In this document: positions 8,944-16,973 of the stretch, piece after piece | Position numbering within the stretch: position 1 is the stretch's first letter | How the letters are laid out: each line of letters begins with the position of its first letter | Translations under genes and position numbers: made by a program | The notes under the pieces: generated by a model | Database searches by the model: none | The model's input: the letters and a program-made list of their open reading frames with translations, nothing else | Told to the model about the DNA's origin: nothing | NCBI GenBank assembly: GCA_964425745.1 | Contig: CAYRNW010000017.1 | Location: 1-56,586, forward strand | Direction: 5' to 3' | Length of the DNA: 56,586 nucleotides | DNA from: CALCNS01 sp964425745 | GTDB lineage: Bacteria > Bacillota > JAAYKD01

Positions 8944-10214
8944 CAATCGCCATATTTTTAGAACTTCTCAATTATGAAACGGTCCTCCTTTTTGGAATTT
9001 TTGTCTCAATCTCTTTTGCGGGAGTCAAGATCACTCGTAAAAACCGATGGGGAGTGCTACTGTTCTGCAGTGCTACGACCCTTGTTCAACTGCTCCTGTT
9101 TTTGTTACTGGGAAAAGAAATTACAGCAAAACTTTATCCGCTTTTTGTTCATCTTCCCCTGATTTTATTTTTAGTGTACTATTCTAAAGTTCCACCCCTC
9201 ATGGCTAGTTCCGCAGTCTTTGCGGCTTATCTATGCTGTCAAACCCGGCGCTGGCTCGGGAGCTTAATTCTATTGGTTTTCGATGATGTGGCTTTTTGGT
9301 ATTCGATGCAAATCATAGCTACTGTTCCGCTTTATTATCTTCTGACCCAATACGTTGCCGAGCCGGTTCAAAGTTTGATGAAACAATCAAGGCGGGCTCA
9401 ATTTTTATTTGGAATCGTGCCTTTTTTCTATTATTGTTTTGATTACATGACAACAGTCTACAGCGATATCCTATATAAAGGCAGTCAGGTAGCAGTAGAA
9501 TTTATGCCATCCCTGCTTTCGATTGCGTATTTTATTTTCGTATTGCTAACAGCATCTGAACTACAGCAACGATCGAAAGTTAAAATCAATCAGCAACTGC
9601 TCGAAATACAAATCAATCAAGCTGCTAAGGAATTAGAAAATTTGCGGCAATCGCAAGTGCAAGCAGCAATCTACCGACATGATTTTCGACATCACCTTCG
9701 CTATTTGGATACCCATTTACAAAGTGGAGAATTTCAGCAAGCAAGAGAATATATACGGCAACTCGATCACACCTTAGAAGCGAGTGAAATCAAACGCTTT
9801 TGCGAAAATGAAACGATTAACTTGATTCTTTCATCCTATGCTTCCTTCGCAGAGCATGCCGGCATCCGATTCGAAACTAAAGTTAACCTAAGCCGGGAGG
9901 CCTTAGAACAGCGTTCTTCGCTAGATTGCTGTGTCATCTTGGGAAACCTCTTAGAAAATGCTTTGGAAGCAAGTAAGCAGGTCGAGCTTGACCCCTTTAT
10001 TTATGTTGAAGCCAAACAACAAAACGGGAAACTCTTTTGTCAAGTGAAAAACAACTACTCAGAAGTCGTTCAATTCGATGGAAACTACCCGGTAACGAAT
10101 AAAGCTGGACACGGATTAGGGATTAAGAGCATTGTCATGACCGTAGAGAAACTAAACGGCTTTGTGGAATTCAAGCTCGAAAAGGGGCTCTTTGTTGCTC
10201 AGCTGATGATCTAA
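8940..10214 (+). CDS. GHKL (AgrC/LytS-like) sensor histidine kinase
   Basis: This 424-aa kinase has an N-terminal sensor of about six hydrophobic segments (roughly 5-205), a short coiled coil (207-240), and a phospho-acceptor region with R246-H247-D-F and H251-H252. An ATPase domain of the GHKL type follows (N box GNLLENALEAS, G box GHGLGIKSI). This is the architecture of AgrC-like peptide-sensing kinases. No peptide precursor or AgrB-like processing gene is nearby, so the ligand is unknown. It is co-translated with the response regulator and ended by a strong terminator. Confidence 0.93.
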   Translation: MTIAIFLELLNYETVLLFGIFVSISFAGVKITRKNRWGVLLFCSATTLVQLLLFLLLGKEITAKLYPLFVHLPLILFLVYYSKVPPLMASSAVFAAYLCCQTRRWLGSLILLVFDDVAFWYSMQIIATVPLYYLLTQYVAEPVQSLMKQSRRAQFLFGIVPFFYYCFDYMTTVYSDILYKGSQVAVEFMPSLLSIAYFIFVLLTASELQQRSKVKINQQLLEIQINQAAKELENLRQSQVQAAIYRHDFRHHLRYLDTHLQSGEFQQAREYIRQLDHTLEASEIKRFCENETINLILSSYASFAEHAGIRFETKVNLSREALEQRSSLDCCVILGNLLENALEASKQVELDPFIYVEAKQQNGKLFCQVKNNYSEVVQFDGNYPVTNKAGHGLGIKSIVMTVEKLNGFVEFKLEKGLFVAQLMI

Positions 10215-10225
10215 GTGAAACGTAC

Positions 10226-10269
10226 AAAAAAAGCCAAGAAGCCGTGTGCAAACGACTTCTTGGCTTTTT
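10226..10269. terminator. Bidirectional terminator
   Basis: A 14-16-bp stem, AAAAAAGCCAAGAAG (ending 10241) with CTTCTTGGCTTTTT (10256-10269), has A and T runs on both sides. It lies between the convergent kinase and AlkZ-related genes and can end both transcripts. Confidence 0.9.
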
Positions 10270-10287
10270 AGCAATAAAGATTATAAA

Positions 10288-10983
10288 CTAATCGCAGATG
10301 AATTTCTTAATTTTTTTTGCCTCTGCATGGGGGTTGAGTGTAATCACCTGAGCCGTGATTTTTTTAATCGCAGATTCCCGATCCCATTCTTTTGCTTCTT
10401 TGATCAAGTCTGAACCAAAAAACTTCTCTGTGGTAGAAAATACTGTAGAGGACCATCCATACGGTTCACCGGTAGCGGAGCGCTTTTGTTGACGACCGCT
10501 AATGGTAATATAGAGCTTTCCTTGTAGTTCGAGCAAAGCTCGTTCGAACTCTTTCGAATCTTCTTTTGAAACGTGGAGAAGCGATTTCATGTCGTGGTAG
10601 GCCACAGCCTCCTCTTCTTCTAAGAGCGCATAAATTCGTTTCGCCATTTGGCTGAATTTGCCTTCGTAATAGGCCTCTTCAAAGCTCTTTTCAACCTGAC
10701 GAACCGCCAAAAATAAAGGCAACCATGTTCTCGTGATAAAGCCACTCTTCTTATTGAAAAACTTACCATAAGCCACGTCTTTACGTTCTTCAACAACCCG
10801 CATTCGCCATTCCCAGGGATCGGTCTCGGCATCTCCGGTGTGCCAACGAACCGGGGTTGGGTAGGGGGGATCTTCATTCCAACTCCAAGAAATGACGGCA
10901 TAAACACCTTGGTTACTGCCGCCTCCCATTGAAAATCCGGCATGGAGCAGCTCTCGAACAAAATCCTGAAAATTCAGAATCAT
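10288..10983 (-). CDS. AlkZ-related / winged-helix-like protein
   Basis: This 231-aa soluble protein resembles the Bacillota proteins called AlkZ-related: a conserved aromatic block (TDPWEWRMRVVEERKDVAYG, then a basic KKSGFITRTWLPLF) and a C-terminal part that reads like a winged helix (SKEFERALLELQGKLYITIS). True AlkZ/YcaQ enzymes are DNA glycosylases of about 400 aa; this is shorter and I see no catalytic motif I can name, so glycosylase activity is not claimed. The start is ATG 10983, five bases after GAGGTG; a TTG at 10998 lies inside the upstream gene. It is the last gene of a four-gene operon. Confidence 0.65.
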   Translation of the reverse strand: MILNFQDFVRELLHAGFSMGGGSNQGVYAVISWSWNEDPPYPTPVRWHTGDAETDPWEWRMRVVEERKDVAYGKFFNKKSGFITRTWLPLFLAVRQVEKSFEEAYYEGKFSQMAKRIYALLEEEEAVAYHDMKSLLHVSKEDSKEFERALLELQGKLYITISGRQQKRSATGEPYGWSSTVFSTTEKFFGSDLIKEAKEWDRESAIKKITAQVITLNPHAEAKKIKKFICD

Positions 10984-10985
10984 CT

Positions 10986-11699
10986 TCACACCTCGCAATG
11001 CTCTCGATCTAGGAAAACCGCTTTTGCGACTTGGCCACCCAGAACATGTTCGGCAGAGGCGATAAACTCTTTCATCGCGTGTTGTAAAACCAGATGACGA
11101 TCCGGGTCAACCGATTCAAATAAAACAATTGCCCGTTTTGTTTGCTCCGTCAACATGGTTCTCTGTCCCTCGCGCCAGTTCCAACATCGACAAACGGCAC
11201 CCATGTCATCGACATAACAGACTTCGCCGGGCAGGGTATCGTCTCGTTCTTCTTCCCCTAAGGCCATAAACTCATCGCCGCCTTCGGTCACTTTTAATCG
11301 GAGCAGGCCGACCATTTGGTCTAAGTCCTCACCTCCGGCAGGCAATGCATATCGTAAAGAGATGATGTTATACAAATCCACTAAAGGATTGATACTTCCA
11401 ACTTCTTTCCCTTTCTCCACACGTTTGAGCAAGGCTTCGATGGAAGAACGGGCGTTCTTTTTGGTTTTAAATTTTGTGAATGCCTGACGCCAGACTGATA
11501 CAACTTGGTTTTGACTTAACACCTCTTCGGTTAGGAATTGTTTCGCTTCTTGATTTGCTTTTTCCAATTCGTTCTCCAACCATGTTTGAGTTGCCGAGTC
11601 CGGTTTCACTTGATTCTGGATTCCTTCTAAAATTACGACCCCGATACTACATTGGGGAAATAACGTCCAAAAGGAGGGTTCGATTGTAAAATACTTCAT
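10986..11699 (-). CDS. B3/4-domain protein (PheT editing-domain-like)
   Basis: This 237-aa protein carries a B3/B4 fold like the editing domain of phenylalanyl-tRNA synthetase beta chain. The recognisable block runs from NPLVDLYNIISLRYALPAGG, with a following LPGEVCYVDD and a CRCWNWREG turn. Stand-alone B3/4 proteins occur in many bacteria and may hydrolyse mischarged aminoacyl-tRNA, but this is not proven. The start ATG 11699 follows GAGGAAGAG; the further ATG at 11714 has no ribosome site and is rejected. It lies between the GGDEF gene (18-base gap) and the AlkZ-related gene (2-base gap). Confidence 0.8.
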   Translation of the reverse strand: MKYFTIEPSFWTLFPQCSIGVVILEGIQNQVKPDSATQTWLENELEKANQEAKQFLTEEVLSQNQVVSVWRQAFTKFKTKKNARSSIEALLKRVEKGKEVGSINPLVDLYNIISLRYALPAGGEDLDQMVGLLRLKVTEGGDEFMALGEEERDDTLPGEVCYVDDMGAVCRCWNWREGQRTMLTEQTKRAIVLFESVDPDRHLVLQHAMKEFIASAEHVLGGQVAKAVFLDREHCEV

Positions 11700-11717
11700 T
11701 TCACTCTTCCTCATAGT

Positions 11718-12695
11718 TTATACAACAATTTGATTTTTTCCTTGCCGTTTGGCAGTGTAAAGTTTTAAGTCTGCAGCATGGATGAAATCCGGGGCAGCTT
11801 CTCCATTATATTGCTGCACACCACCACTGATTGTAATCTTGGATCCGTCGGAAAATCGATGTTTTTCAACCGCTTTCCGGATCCGCTCTGAAACTTTCTG
11901 CGCTTTGGTTGCCTCTGTATTGGGGAAAATGACCATGAATTCTTCTCCACCATAGCGTCCGACATGATCATAATTCCGAACGTTCTTGCGAATCAATTCT
12001 GCAACTTCAATCAGTACCTGATCGCCAAAAATATGACCCTTGGTATCATTGACTTTCTTGAAATCATCAATATCAAAAATCGCAATCGATAAGGGGCGGT
12101 AGATTCGACTGATCTCCGCCATTTCTGATTTTAACTGGGTCATCAGCGCCCGATGATTGCCAATTCGAGTCAAACTGTCCAAAGCGGACATCTCTTCCAA
12201 CAAGCGATTCTGTTGCTCTAATGCTGCTTGCATCGCTTTCCTTTCGGTGATGTCAAATACAATCCCGGCTAAAAACATAGGTTTGCCATCTGGATCCCAT
12301 TGGGTGATCTTACCGCGATCATAATACCATTTATAACTTCCGTCTTTGGCTCTGATTCGATACTCGACCTCATAGACCGGTGTTTTCCCTTGCAGATGCT
12401 TTCGCATGGAATCCATGGTTTTCTCATAATCATCCGGGTGCAATTTTTCGGTGAAAAACTGATAATCAATCGGCGCTTCTACTTCGCTCATCTCGTAACC
12501 AAGGGTCGTAAGTTTTAAGGGGTTGAAGGTTACAGAATTGGTTGGCATATACCAATACCACTGTCCTAAGTTTCCACTCCAGGCAAATTCCAGGCGGGTT
12601 TCCTGCTCTTTCTCTTCGTGAAAAACCCGGTTCAAAGATTCTAGTTCTTCAATGCGCTTGATCAGTTGTTCGACACTATAGTTTTGATATTTCAT
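11718..12695 (-). CDS. PAS-GGDEF diguanylate cyclase
   Basis: This 325-aa cytosolic protein has a short N-terminal coiled coil (6-30), a PAS/PAC sensor (about 38-153, ending GIVFDITERK), a second linker helix (154-170), and a GGDEF domain (about 171-325). The signature is GGEEF (249-253), an active variant in this family. A product-inhibition I-site RxxD (R240-D243) lies five residues upstream, so feedback by c-di-GMP is expected. It has no membrane segment, so the PAS domain should sense an internal signal. The ribosome site GAGGTGA lies at the end of the upstream CBS gene, which makes co-expression likely. Confidence 0.95.
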   Translation of the reverse strand: MKYQNYSVEQLIKRIEELESLNRVFHEEKEQETRLEFAWSGNLGQWYWYMPTNSVTFNPLKLTTLGYEMSEVEAPIDYQFFTEKLHPDDYEKTMDSMRKHLQGKTPVYEVEYRIRAKDGSYKWYYDRGKITQWDPDGKPMFLAGIVFDITERKAMQAALEQQNRLLEEMSALDSLTRIGNHRALMTQLKSEMAEISRIYRPLSIAIFDIDDFKKVNDTKGHIFGDQVLIEVAELIRKNVRNYDHVGRYGGEEFMVIFPNTEATKAQKVSERIRKAVEKHRFSDGSKITISGGVQQYNGEAAPDFIHAADLKLYTAKRQGKNQIVV

Positions 12696-12706
12696 CAGTA
12701 GTCACC

Positions 12707-13450
12707 TCATTTCATCAACGTACTTTCCAGCAGATCCCAAGGGGAAATCATTCCCAAAAGCAATCCCGTTTGTTTACCTGTATCGGTCAGAAAAATCAAG
12801 GCAGTCCGTTTTCCGGCTACAGGGGAATGAGAAAACTCTTCTTCGATCTCCGTCAAATTCGCACTACCGGACATAAACTTAAAGAAATCATTGGCGTGAT
12901 TTTGCAGTTTTGTATATTGAATCAGATCTCGAATTTTCATTTCCTCATTCAAAGGAATGCGTCCAATTCCGTCGGCAATGTAATCAAAGATGGTGTCCGA
13001 ACTGAACACCCCCAACACCCGCCCGTCGCGCATAATGGGTACATGACTATATTTTGAACGACTCATGGTTCGCATGATTTCCATGACCAAATCTTTTGGA
13101 TAAATCTTATAAATTTTCTCTTCCGGAATTGCGATCGTGCCGAGTGCACGCGGTGGATTCATTACGGAATCCACAATCGTTCTGTACTTCTCTACAATGA
13201 AATTATGAGGTTCTGCAATCGGATCTGCATCTTCCATGTAGGGATTGTGAACCATGGAATTCCGCAAGTCTGCAAACAAGAGCAACTCATGCAAGTTTTT
13301 TTGAAATATTGAATTGCCTCGTTTGGCCATTTCCCGAAGTAAAAAGGAATGGGAATCCTTGCCGGGACTTCGTTTCATGAGTTTTCTCATGTAATGATCC
13401 AACCGATTATAGGCTTCAAGGAATTCTTTCGAATTTTCTCTCGTCTCCAT
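12707..13450 (-). CDS. CBS-pair protein with HEPN-like helical N-terminus
   Basis: This 247-aa protein has two parts. Residues 1-95 are all-helical and contain R63-N-S-M-V-H68, the Rx4H pattern of HEPN domains (often RNases or nucleotide-binding helical bundles). Residues of about 97-245 form a tandem CBS pair (RTMSRSKYSHVPIMRDG, then GLLLGMISPWDLL), a module that binds adenine nucleotides in other proteins. The HEPN assignment is by motif and predicted helices only. It is the first gene of the operon with the diguanylate cyclase, so an adenine-nucleotide input to c-di-GMP signalling is plausible (inference). The start ATG follows AGAGGTG. Confidence 0.8.
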   Translation of the reverse strand: METRENSKEFLEAYNRLDHYMRKLMKRSPGKDSHSFLLREMAKRGNSIFQKNLHELLLFADLRNSMVHNPYMEDADPIAEPHNFIVEKYRTIVDSVMNPPRALGTIAIPEEKIYKIYPKDLVMEIMRTMSRSKYSHVPIMRDGRVLGVFSSDTIFDYIADGIGRIPLNEEMKIRDLIQYTKLQNHANDFFKFMSGSANLTEIEEEFSHSPVAGKRTALIFLTDTGKQTGLLLGMISPWDLLESTLMK

Positions 13451-13471
13451 GGTTAAACACCTCTACAATGT

Positions 13472-13509
13472 ATTCGCTAAAAAATATCCATCTTTTCTTT
13501 ATTAGCGAA
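13472..13509. repeat. Inverted repeat at the left edge of the REP-like region
   Basis: ATTCGCTAA (starting about 13472) is mirrored by TTAGCGAA (about 13502-13509), 21-22 bases apart. It marks the left end of the non-coding repeat-rich stretch 13472-13755 and lies in the probable leader of the CBS operon. Confidence 0.5.
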
Positions 13510-13573
13510 AGCACTGGAAAAATCCTCCTACTGTCGCTCATTGCGGTCTTTCCCTCTCGCAAAATAATCTCTT

Positions 13574-13593
13574 CGCTCACTGTCGTCCTTCGG
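13574..13593 (-). repeat. Inverted copy of the REP-like unit
   Basis: Read on the minus strand, this 20-base block (CCGAAGGACGACAGTGAGCG) matches the central unit of the 80-bp repeat to its right (CCGAAGGTCGACTTGAGC). Together with a second degenerate copy around 13520-13545 it makes the 13.5-13.75 kb region a head-to-head pair of repeat units. The rest of the 308-base gap holds no credible gene. Confidence 0.5.
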
Positions 13594-13675
13594 ACAAAGG
13601 TTCGCTACGAGAAACATTTTGCTTTCGCGTCCGTAAGCATAGAACCGTCCCCAACCCTACGACCGCAAGCGCAAG

Positions 13676-13755
13676 AGCGAAAAGTTTCCTGAAGGGCGAC
13701 TTTTGACCGAAGGTCGACTTGAGCCCGGAAGGATTTTTGAGCGACAATATGCGCG
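13676..13755 (+). repeat. 80-bp REP-like repeat, copy A
   Basis: The 80 bases match 16861-16940 at 76 positions, in the same orientation. Inside are three related units of 18-19 bp: 13688-13706, 13707-13724 and 13725-13743, each starting with CC(T/G)GAAGG or CCGAAGG and ending in TTGA or TTGAGC. It ends 3 bases from the stop of the FtsX-like permease gene. Confidence 0.85.
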
Positions 13756-13758
13756 CCT

Positions 13759-14979
13759 TTACTCTCCCATTGGGTTTCGTAAGGTGTTAGAAAGTTTGCC
13801 ATTGGTGAGCACCATTGCAGACACGGCTCCTACAATTGAGGTTGCGGCCAGCGTGATCCAGAACGGCAACCAACTGACTTGAATCGACCCGGCTAACGAA
13901 AGTGCCATGGCGGTAGCGATCAATGTGCCAGCTAAGCCTCCAATTAAAGATGCAATGAAACATTCGAGCACAAACATCGCTTGAACTTGAACCATACTCA
14001 AGCCCAAGATACGCAGCAGTGCCAATTCTTTGCGTCGTGCCATGGTCAGGGTTATGGCATTGACTAAAACAATCAAGATCGCGACAAACAACATTACCGG
14101 CGTATAATAATCTGCCATTTTCTCGAAACGGTCAAAATCGCCGATCAGCATTCGGCCCAAATCTTGTATCGTTAAGATTTTCAAATCATAACCTTGACGT
14201 TCAATTTCTTCTTCAAGAAGCCGTTTCAGTTCTTGAGTTTCACCCAAAGGGGCCGCAATACCCATCCATGAGATGGGTCGTTCTCCTCCAATCTGGGCTT
14301 GCAACCACGCCAATTCGGTCCAATTGATTCCATAAATAGCCTTTGCACCGTTATAAACTCCGGCGACTTTATATATAATTGTTCGTACTTCTTGAACGGT
14401 CCAATGATATTGATCATCCAGAATTGTCAATTGTGGCACAGAGTAACTTACCCAATTTCCCAATTGAGTTCCATCATATGAAACGGGTCCTTCTTTGTTG
14501 ACTCGGCTCGGATGCCCTGCTGCAATCATGGTGTTCTCTTCGTCGAAACCTGCCAAACTTCCCGATAACATCGATAATCCACTCAAGGTTCCCTTCGGAT
14601 TTTCTCTTGCCCCTAAATACGACCACAGCACTTGCTGTCGATTCCCTAGGCGCGTAATGGGTGCAATCAAAACTTGCTGAGTTTTTTGAGTACCCGGTAA
14701 AGCAGCAACTAAGCGTTCTGCCTGTTCAGCCGGGAACGCTTGAATATCCAATGGATCCGCATAGATCATGGCAGACGATGTTTTAAACTCTGTTCTCGCA
14801 TCTACAATGATAACCTGTCCTCCGCCCACCAAGGTTAAGGGCTGTAAGGTAGCTTGTTGCAATAATTGTAACCCCGACAACCCCAAACAACTGACCAAAA
14901 CAGCCAAAGCTAAACTGATGATGGCCAAGGCATAGGTTCGCAGGCTTCGGTAGAAGGTTGTCCAAGTAATCCAAATCAT
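13759..14979 (-). CDS. FtsX/MacB-type ABC transporter permease (second)
   Basis: This 406-aa permease has an N-terminal transmembrane helix (about 10-30), a large extracytoplasmic domain (about 31-285) and three C-terminal helices (about 290-395; FVAILIVLVNAITLTMARRK, then the RILGLS coupling element). That is the MacB/FtsX topology, 1+3 helices. It is the last gene of a three-gene ABC operon, 12 bases after the first permease, with a strong AAGGAGG site. MacB-like systems in Gram-positives often expel peptides or handle lipoproteins; the substrate is not evident. Its 3' end abuts repeat copy A. Confidence 0.9.
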   Translation of the reverse strand: MIWITWTTFYRSLRTYALAIISLALAVLVSCLGLSGLQLLQQATLQPLTLVGGGQVIIVDARTEFKTSSAMIYADPLDIQAFPAEQAERLVAALPGTQKTQQVLIAPITRLGNRQQVLWSYLGARENPKGTLSGLSMLSGSLAGFDEENTMIAAGHPSRVNKEGPVSYDGTQLGNWVSYSVPQLTILDDQYHWTVQEVRTIIYKVAGVYNGAKAIYGINWTELAWLQAQIGGERPISWMGIAAPLGETQELKRLLEEEIERQGYDLKILTIQDLGRMLIGDFDRFEKMADYYTPVMLFVAILIVLVNAITLTMARRKELALLRILGLSMVQVQAMFVLECFIASLIGGLAGTLIATAMALSLAGSIQVSWLPFWITLAATSIVGAVSAMVLTNGKLSNTLRNPMGE

Positions 14980-14991
14980 ATCATATCCTCC

Positions 14992-16080
14992 TTACCATGC
15001 TTCTTTAAAAAGTCGAGGCACAGAAGTGAACAAGAATTGAATTTGTACAACCAGGGTGCTGAACAAGCCAACGCCTAAAAATATCCAAATATCTCCCGAA
15101 AGATGTTGTAAAAGGGCAACTCGATTGGACTCTAGGCCAATTGCAGTGGCAATCGCAGGCAAGCTCAAATACGCTGTGCCATAACCGAAAATGAAAATCA
15201 GCAGCGTTTGCATAAAGGCGGGAAGCAATAACCAAGGTCTCGGTAATCCAATCGCGCGTAAAACACCTACCTGATACGAACCACTGCGCTGCGTCATATA
15301 GAGTAAGACCGCTAACGATAACGCCGTAATCGCTAATATCAACCCTCTTAACCCTGTAACCAAAGAATCCGAAAGCGTTAAATTTGCTTGAGCGTCACTG
15401 TACTCCTCGGCAATCGCCTTAATCACCAATCCGCGCCCGATGTTCTCCAGGTTCTTTTGGAAGCTGAGCAGATTCGTGCGTCCATCCAATTGAAGTAAAG
15501 CAGAGGGTGTTAGTCGATCTGCGGAAACTAAGCGTGTAAGCCCTTCATAACTACTAAGCGGATGCAACAGCACGCCCTTTTTCCCGCTTAAGATGCCGGA
15601 AACTGTAAATGGAACAGGCTGATTGACTGTTTTTGAAGATTGAATCGATATTACATCACCAACACGAATGCCATAGCCTTGAGCAAGAGCAGCCGGAATG
15701 ACAATTTCATCAGCCGTGCTCGCCATGGTTCCCTCTTGCAGTTCCATTACCAGAGCGGTTTCCTGTTCAGGAATAGCTAACAAACGGAGTGATTCAGAAT
15801 AAAAGAAAATATCGGTCATTGTCACGATCTCAATATGGTTAAGCCCTGGCAAAGTGGTGATTTGATCTTCCAAATCTTGATCGAACCAACCTTGTACTTC
15901 AAAGTCATACGGCCATTCGGAACGCATCGCATCCATTACTTGAACCGACATTTCGCTCAAAGCCGTGCCCAAAAGTACATAACTACTCAACGAACCCAAG
16001 ACAGCCAAGGCCATAATGACCAGCTGAACTCGGCTTCGTAGCATATTCCATTGAAATAACCGTAGCATTAAACTCATCAT
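14992..16080 (-). CDS. FtsX/MacB-type ABC transporter permease (first)
   Basis: This 362-aa protein has the 1+3 transmembrane plan: an N-terminal helix (about 15-40), an extracytoplasmic domain and three C-terminal helices (about 240-350; the coupling sequence VGVLRAIGLPRPWLLLPAF lies between them). Its start ATG 16080 overlaps the ATPase stop by ATGA. It is distinct from the second permease, so the transporter is probably a heterodimeric membrane pair with one ATPase. Confidence 0.9.
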   Translation of the reverse strand: MMSLMLRLFQWNMLRSRVQLVIMALAVLGSLSSYVLLGTALSEMSVQVMDAMRSEWPYDFEVQGWFDQDLEDQITTLPGLNHIEIVTMTDIFFYSESLRLLAIPEQETALVMELQEGTMASTADEIVIPAALAQGYGIRVGDVISIQSSKTVNQPVPFTVSGILSGKKGVLLHPLSSYEGLTRLVSADRLTPSALLQLDGRTNLLSFQKNLENIGRGLVIKAIAEEYSDAQANLTLSDSLVTGLRGLILAITALSLAVLLYMTQRSGSYQVGVLRAIGLPRPWLLLPAFMQTLLIFIFGYGTAYLSLPAIATAIGLESNRVALLQHLSGDIWIFLGVGLFSTLVVQIQFLFTSVPRLFKEAW

Positions 16081-16748
16081 AATAGTTCGCCGTCGCGCAT
16101 ATGAAGAATTCGATCTGCTAAAGACGAGAATTCCTGATTATGAGTAACCATGAGGCAAGCTGAGTTATTCTCTGAAACCAATTCTCGGATCAGTGCCATG
16201 ATTTCTTGGCTGGTGTGCGAATCTAAATTACCAGTGGGCTCGTCAGCAAAAACGATACGAGGTTTCGCCACCAAAGCTCGTGCTACGGCAACCCGTTGTT
16301 GCTCCCCGCCCGACAATTGTCCGGGTTTGTGGTGAATCCGCTCGCCTAATCCAACGCGAGTCAAGATTTCTGTCGCTTGTTTGACCGGTTGTTTACTGCC
16401 CAGCAATCGCAAAGGGATTTGTACGTTTTCTAACGCGCTCAAGGTAGGGAGAAGATTGAAAGACTGAAAGACAAATCCAAAACATTGACTACGAAATTTA
16501 GATAGTTTCCAGTCATTAAGGGTATAAATCGACACCCCGTCTACCCAAACTTCCCCTTGGTCAGGCTTTTCCAAACCAGAAAGGGTATAGAGTAGGGTCG
16601 TCTTGCCGGAACCGGATGGCCCTAAAAGCATCACGAGTTCACCAGCATCCACCGTAATGTTGATCTGGTGTAAAGCACGCACCGGCGTTTCTCCCATGAG
16701 AAAAGTACGGCTGATGCCCTTCCCCATCACTGCATTTGCTTGCTCCAT
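16077..16748 (-). CDS. ABC transporter ATP-binding protein (LolD/MacB family)
   Basis: This 223-aa ATPase has all motor motifs: Walker A GPSGSGKTT, Q-loop FVFQSFNLLPTL, signature LSGGEQQRVAVARAL, Walker B RIVFADEPTGNLDS and H-loop VTHN. The sequence after the signature is typical of the MacB/LolD/FtsE group, which pairs with FtsX-like permeases, as encoded next. It is the first gene of the operon. The region upstream (16749-16968) holds the second repeat element and no clear promoter. Confidence 0.95.
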   Translation of the reverse strand: MEQANAVMGKGISRTFLMGETPVRALHQINITVDAGELVMLLGPSGSGKTTLLYTLSGLEKPDQGEVWVDGVSIYTLNDWKLSKFRSQCFGFVFQSFNLLPTLSALENVQIPLRLLGSKQPVKQATEILTRVGLGERIHHKPGQLSGGEQQRVAVARALVAKPRIVFADEPTGNLDSHTSQEIMALIRELVSENNSACLMVTHNQEFSSLADRILHMRDGELL

Positions 16749-16800
16749 TGAAACCCTCTCCTCTATATTGAGTTTTGCTTACACAAACGCATAAATTTTC

Positions 16801-16827
16801 AAGGGGAGGGGACTGTCCCCAACTATT
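16801..16827 (+). repeat. 27-bp direct repeat, left copy
   Basis: This block matches 16947-16973 at 24 of 27 positions, ending with the shared GTCCCCAACTATT. The two copies bracket the 80-bp repeat copy B like the ends of a small mobile element. Confidence 0.7.
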
Positions 16828-16860
16828 AACAGCGATTGCCCATTCGACCTCAAGCACTAA

Positions 16861-16940
16861 AGCGAAAAGTTTCCTGAAGGGCGACTTTTGACCGAAGGTC
16901 AACTTGAGCCCGGAAGGATTTTTGAGCGGCAAATTGCGCG
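16861..16940 (+). repeat. 80-bp REP-like repeat, copy B
   Basis: It is identical to 13676-13755 at 76 of 80 positions and has the same orientation. The copies lie on either side of the three-gene ABC operon, 3185 bp apart. The sequence contains small hairpins (GACC-GAA-GGTC) and three related sub-units. Confidence 0.85.
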
Positions 16941-16946
16941 GCATCG

Positions 16947-16973
16947 AAGGGGAGAGAACCGTCCCCAACTATT
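16947..16973 (+). repeat. 27-bp direct repeat, right copy
   Basis: It is the partner of 16801-16827, with AGAACCGTCCCCAAC inside. Its last bases contain the stop codon of the MFS gene (16969-16971), so the element abuts or slightly altered the end of that gene. AGAACCGTCCCCAAC also occurs at 13641-13655 near copy A. Confidence 0.7.

Noticed and set aside
13605..13802. 65-aa minus-strand reading frame over repeat copy A
   Set aside because: It is the translation of the REP-like repeat and overlaps the permease stop; no ribosome site.
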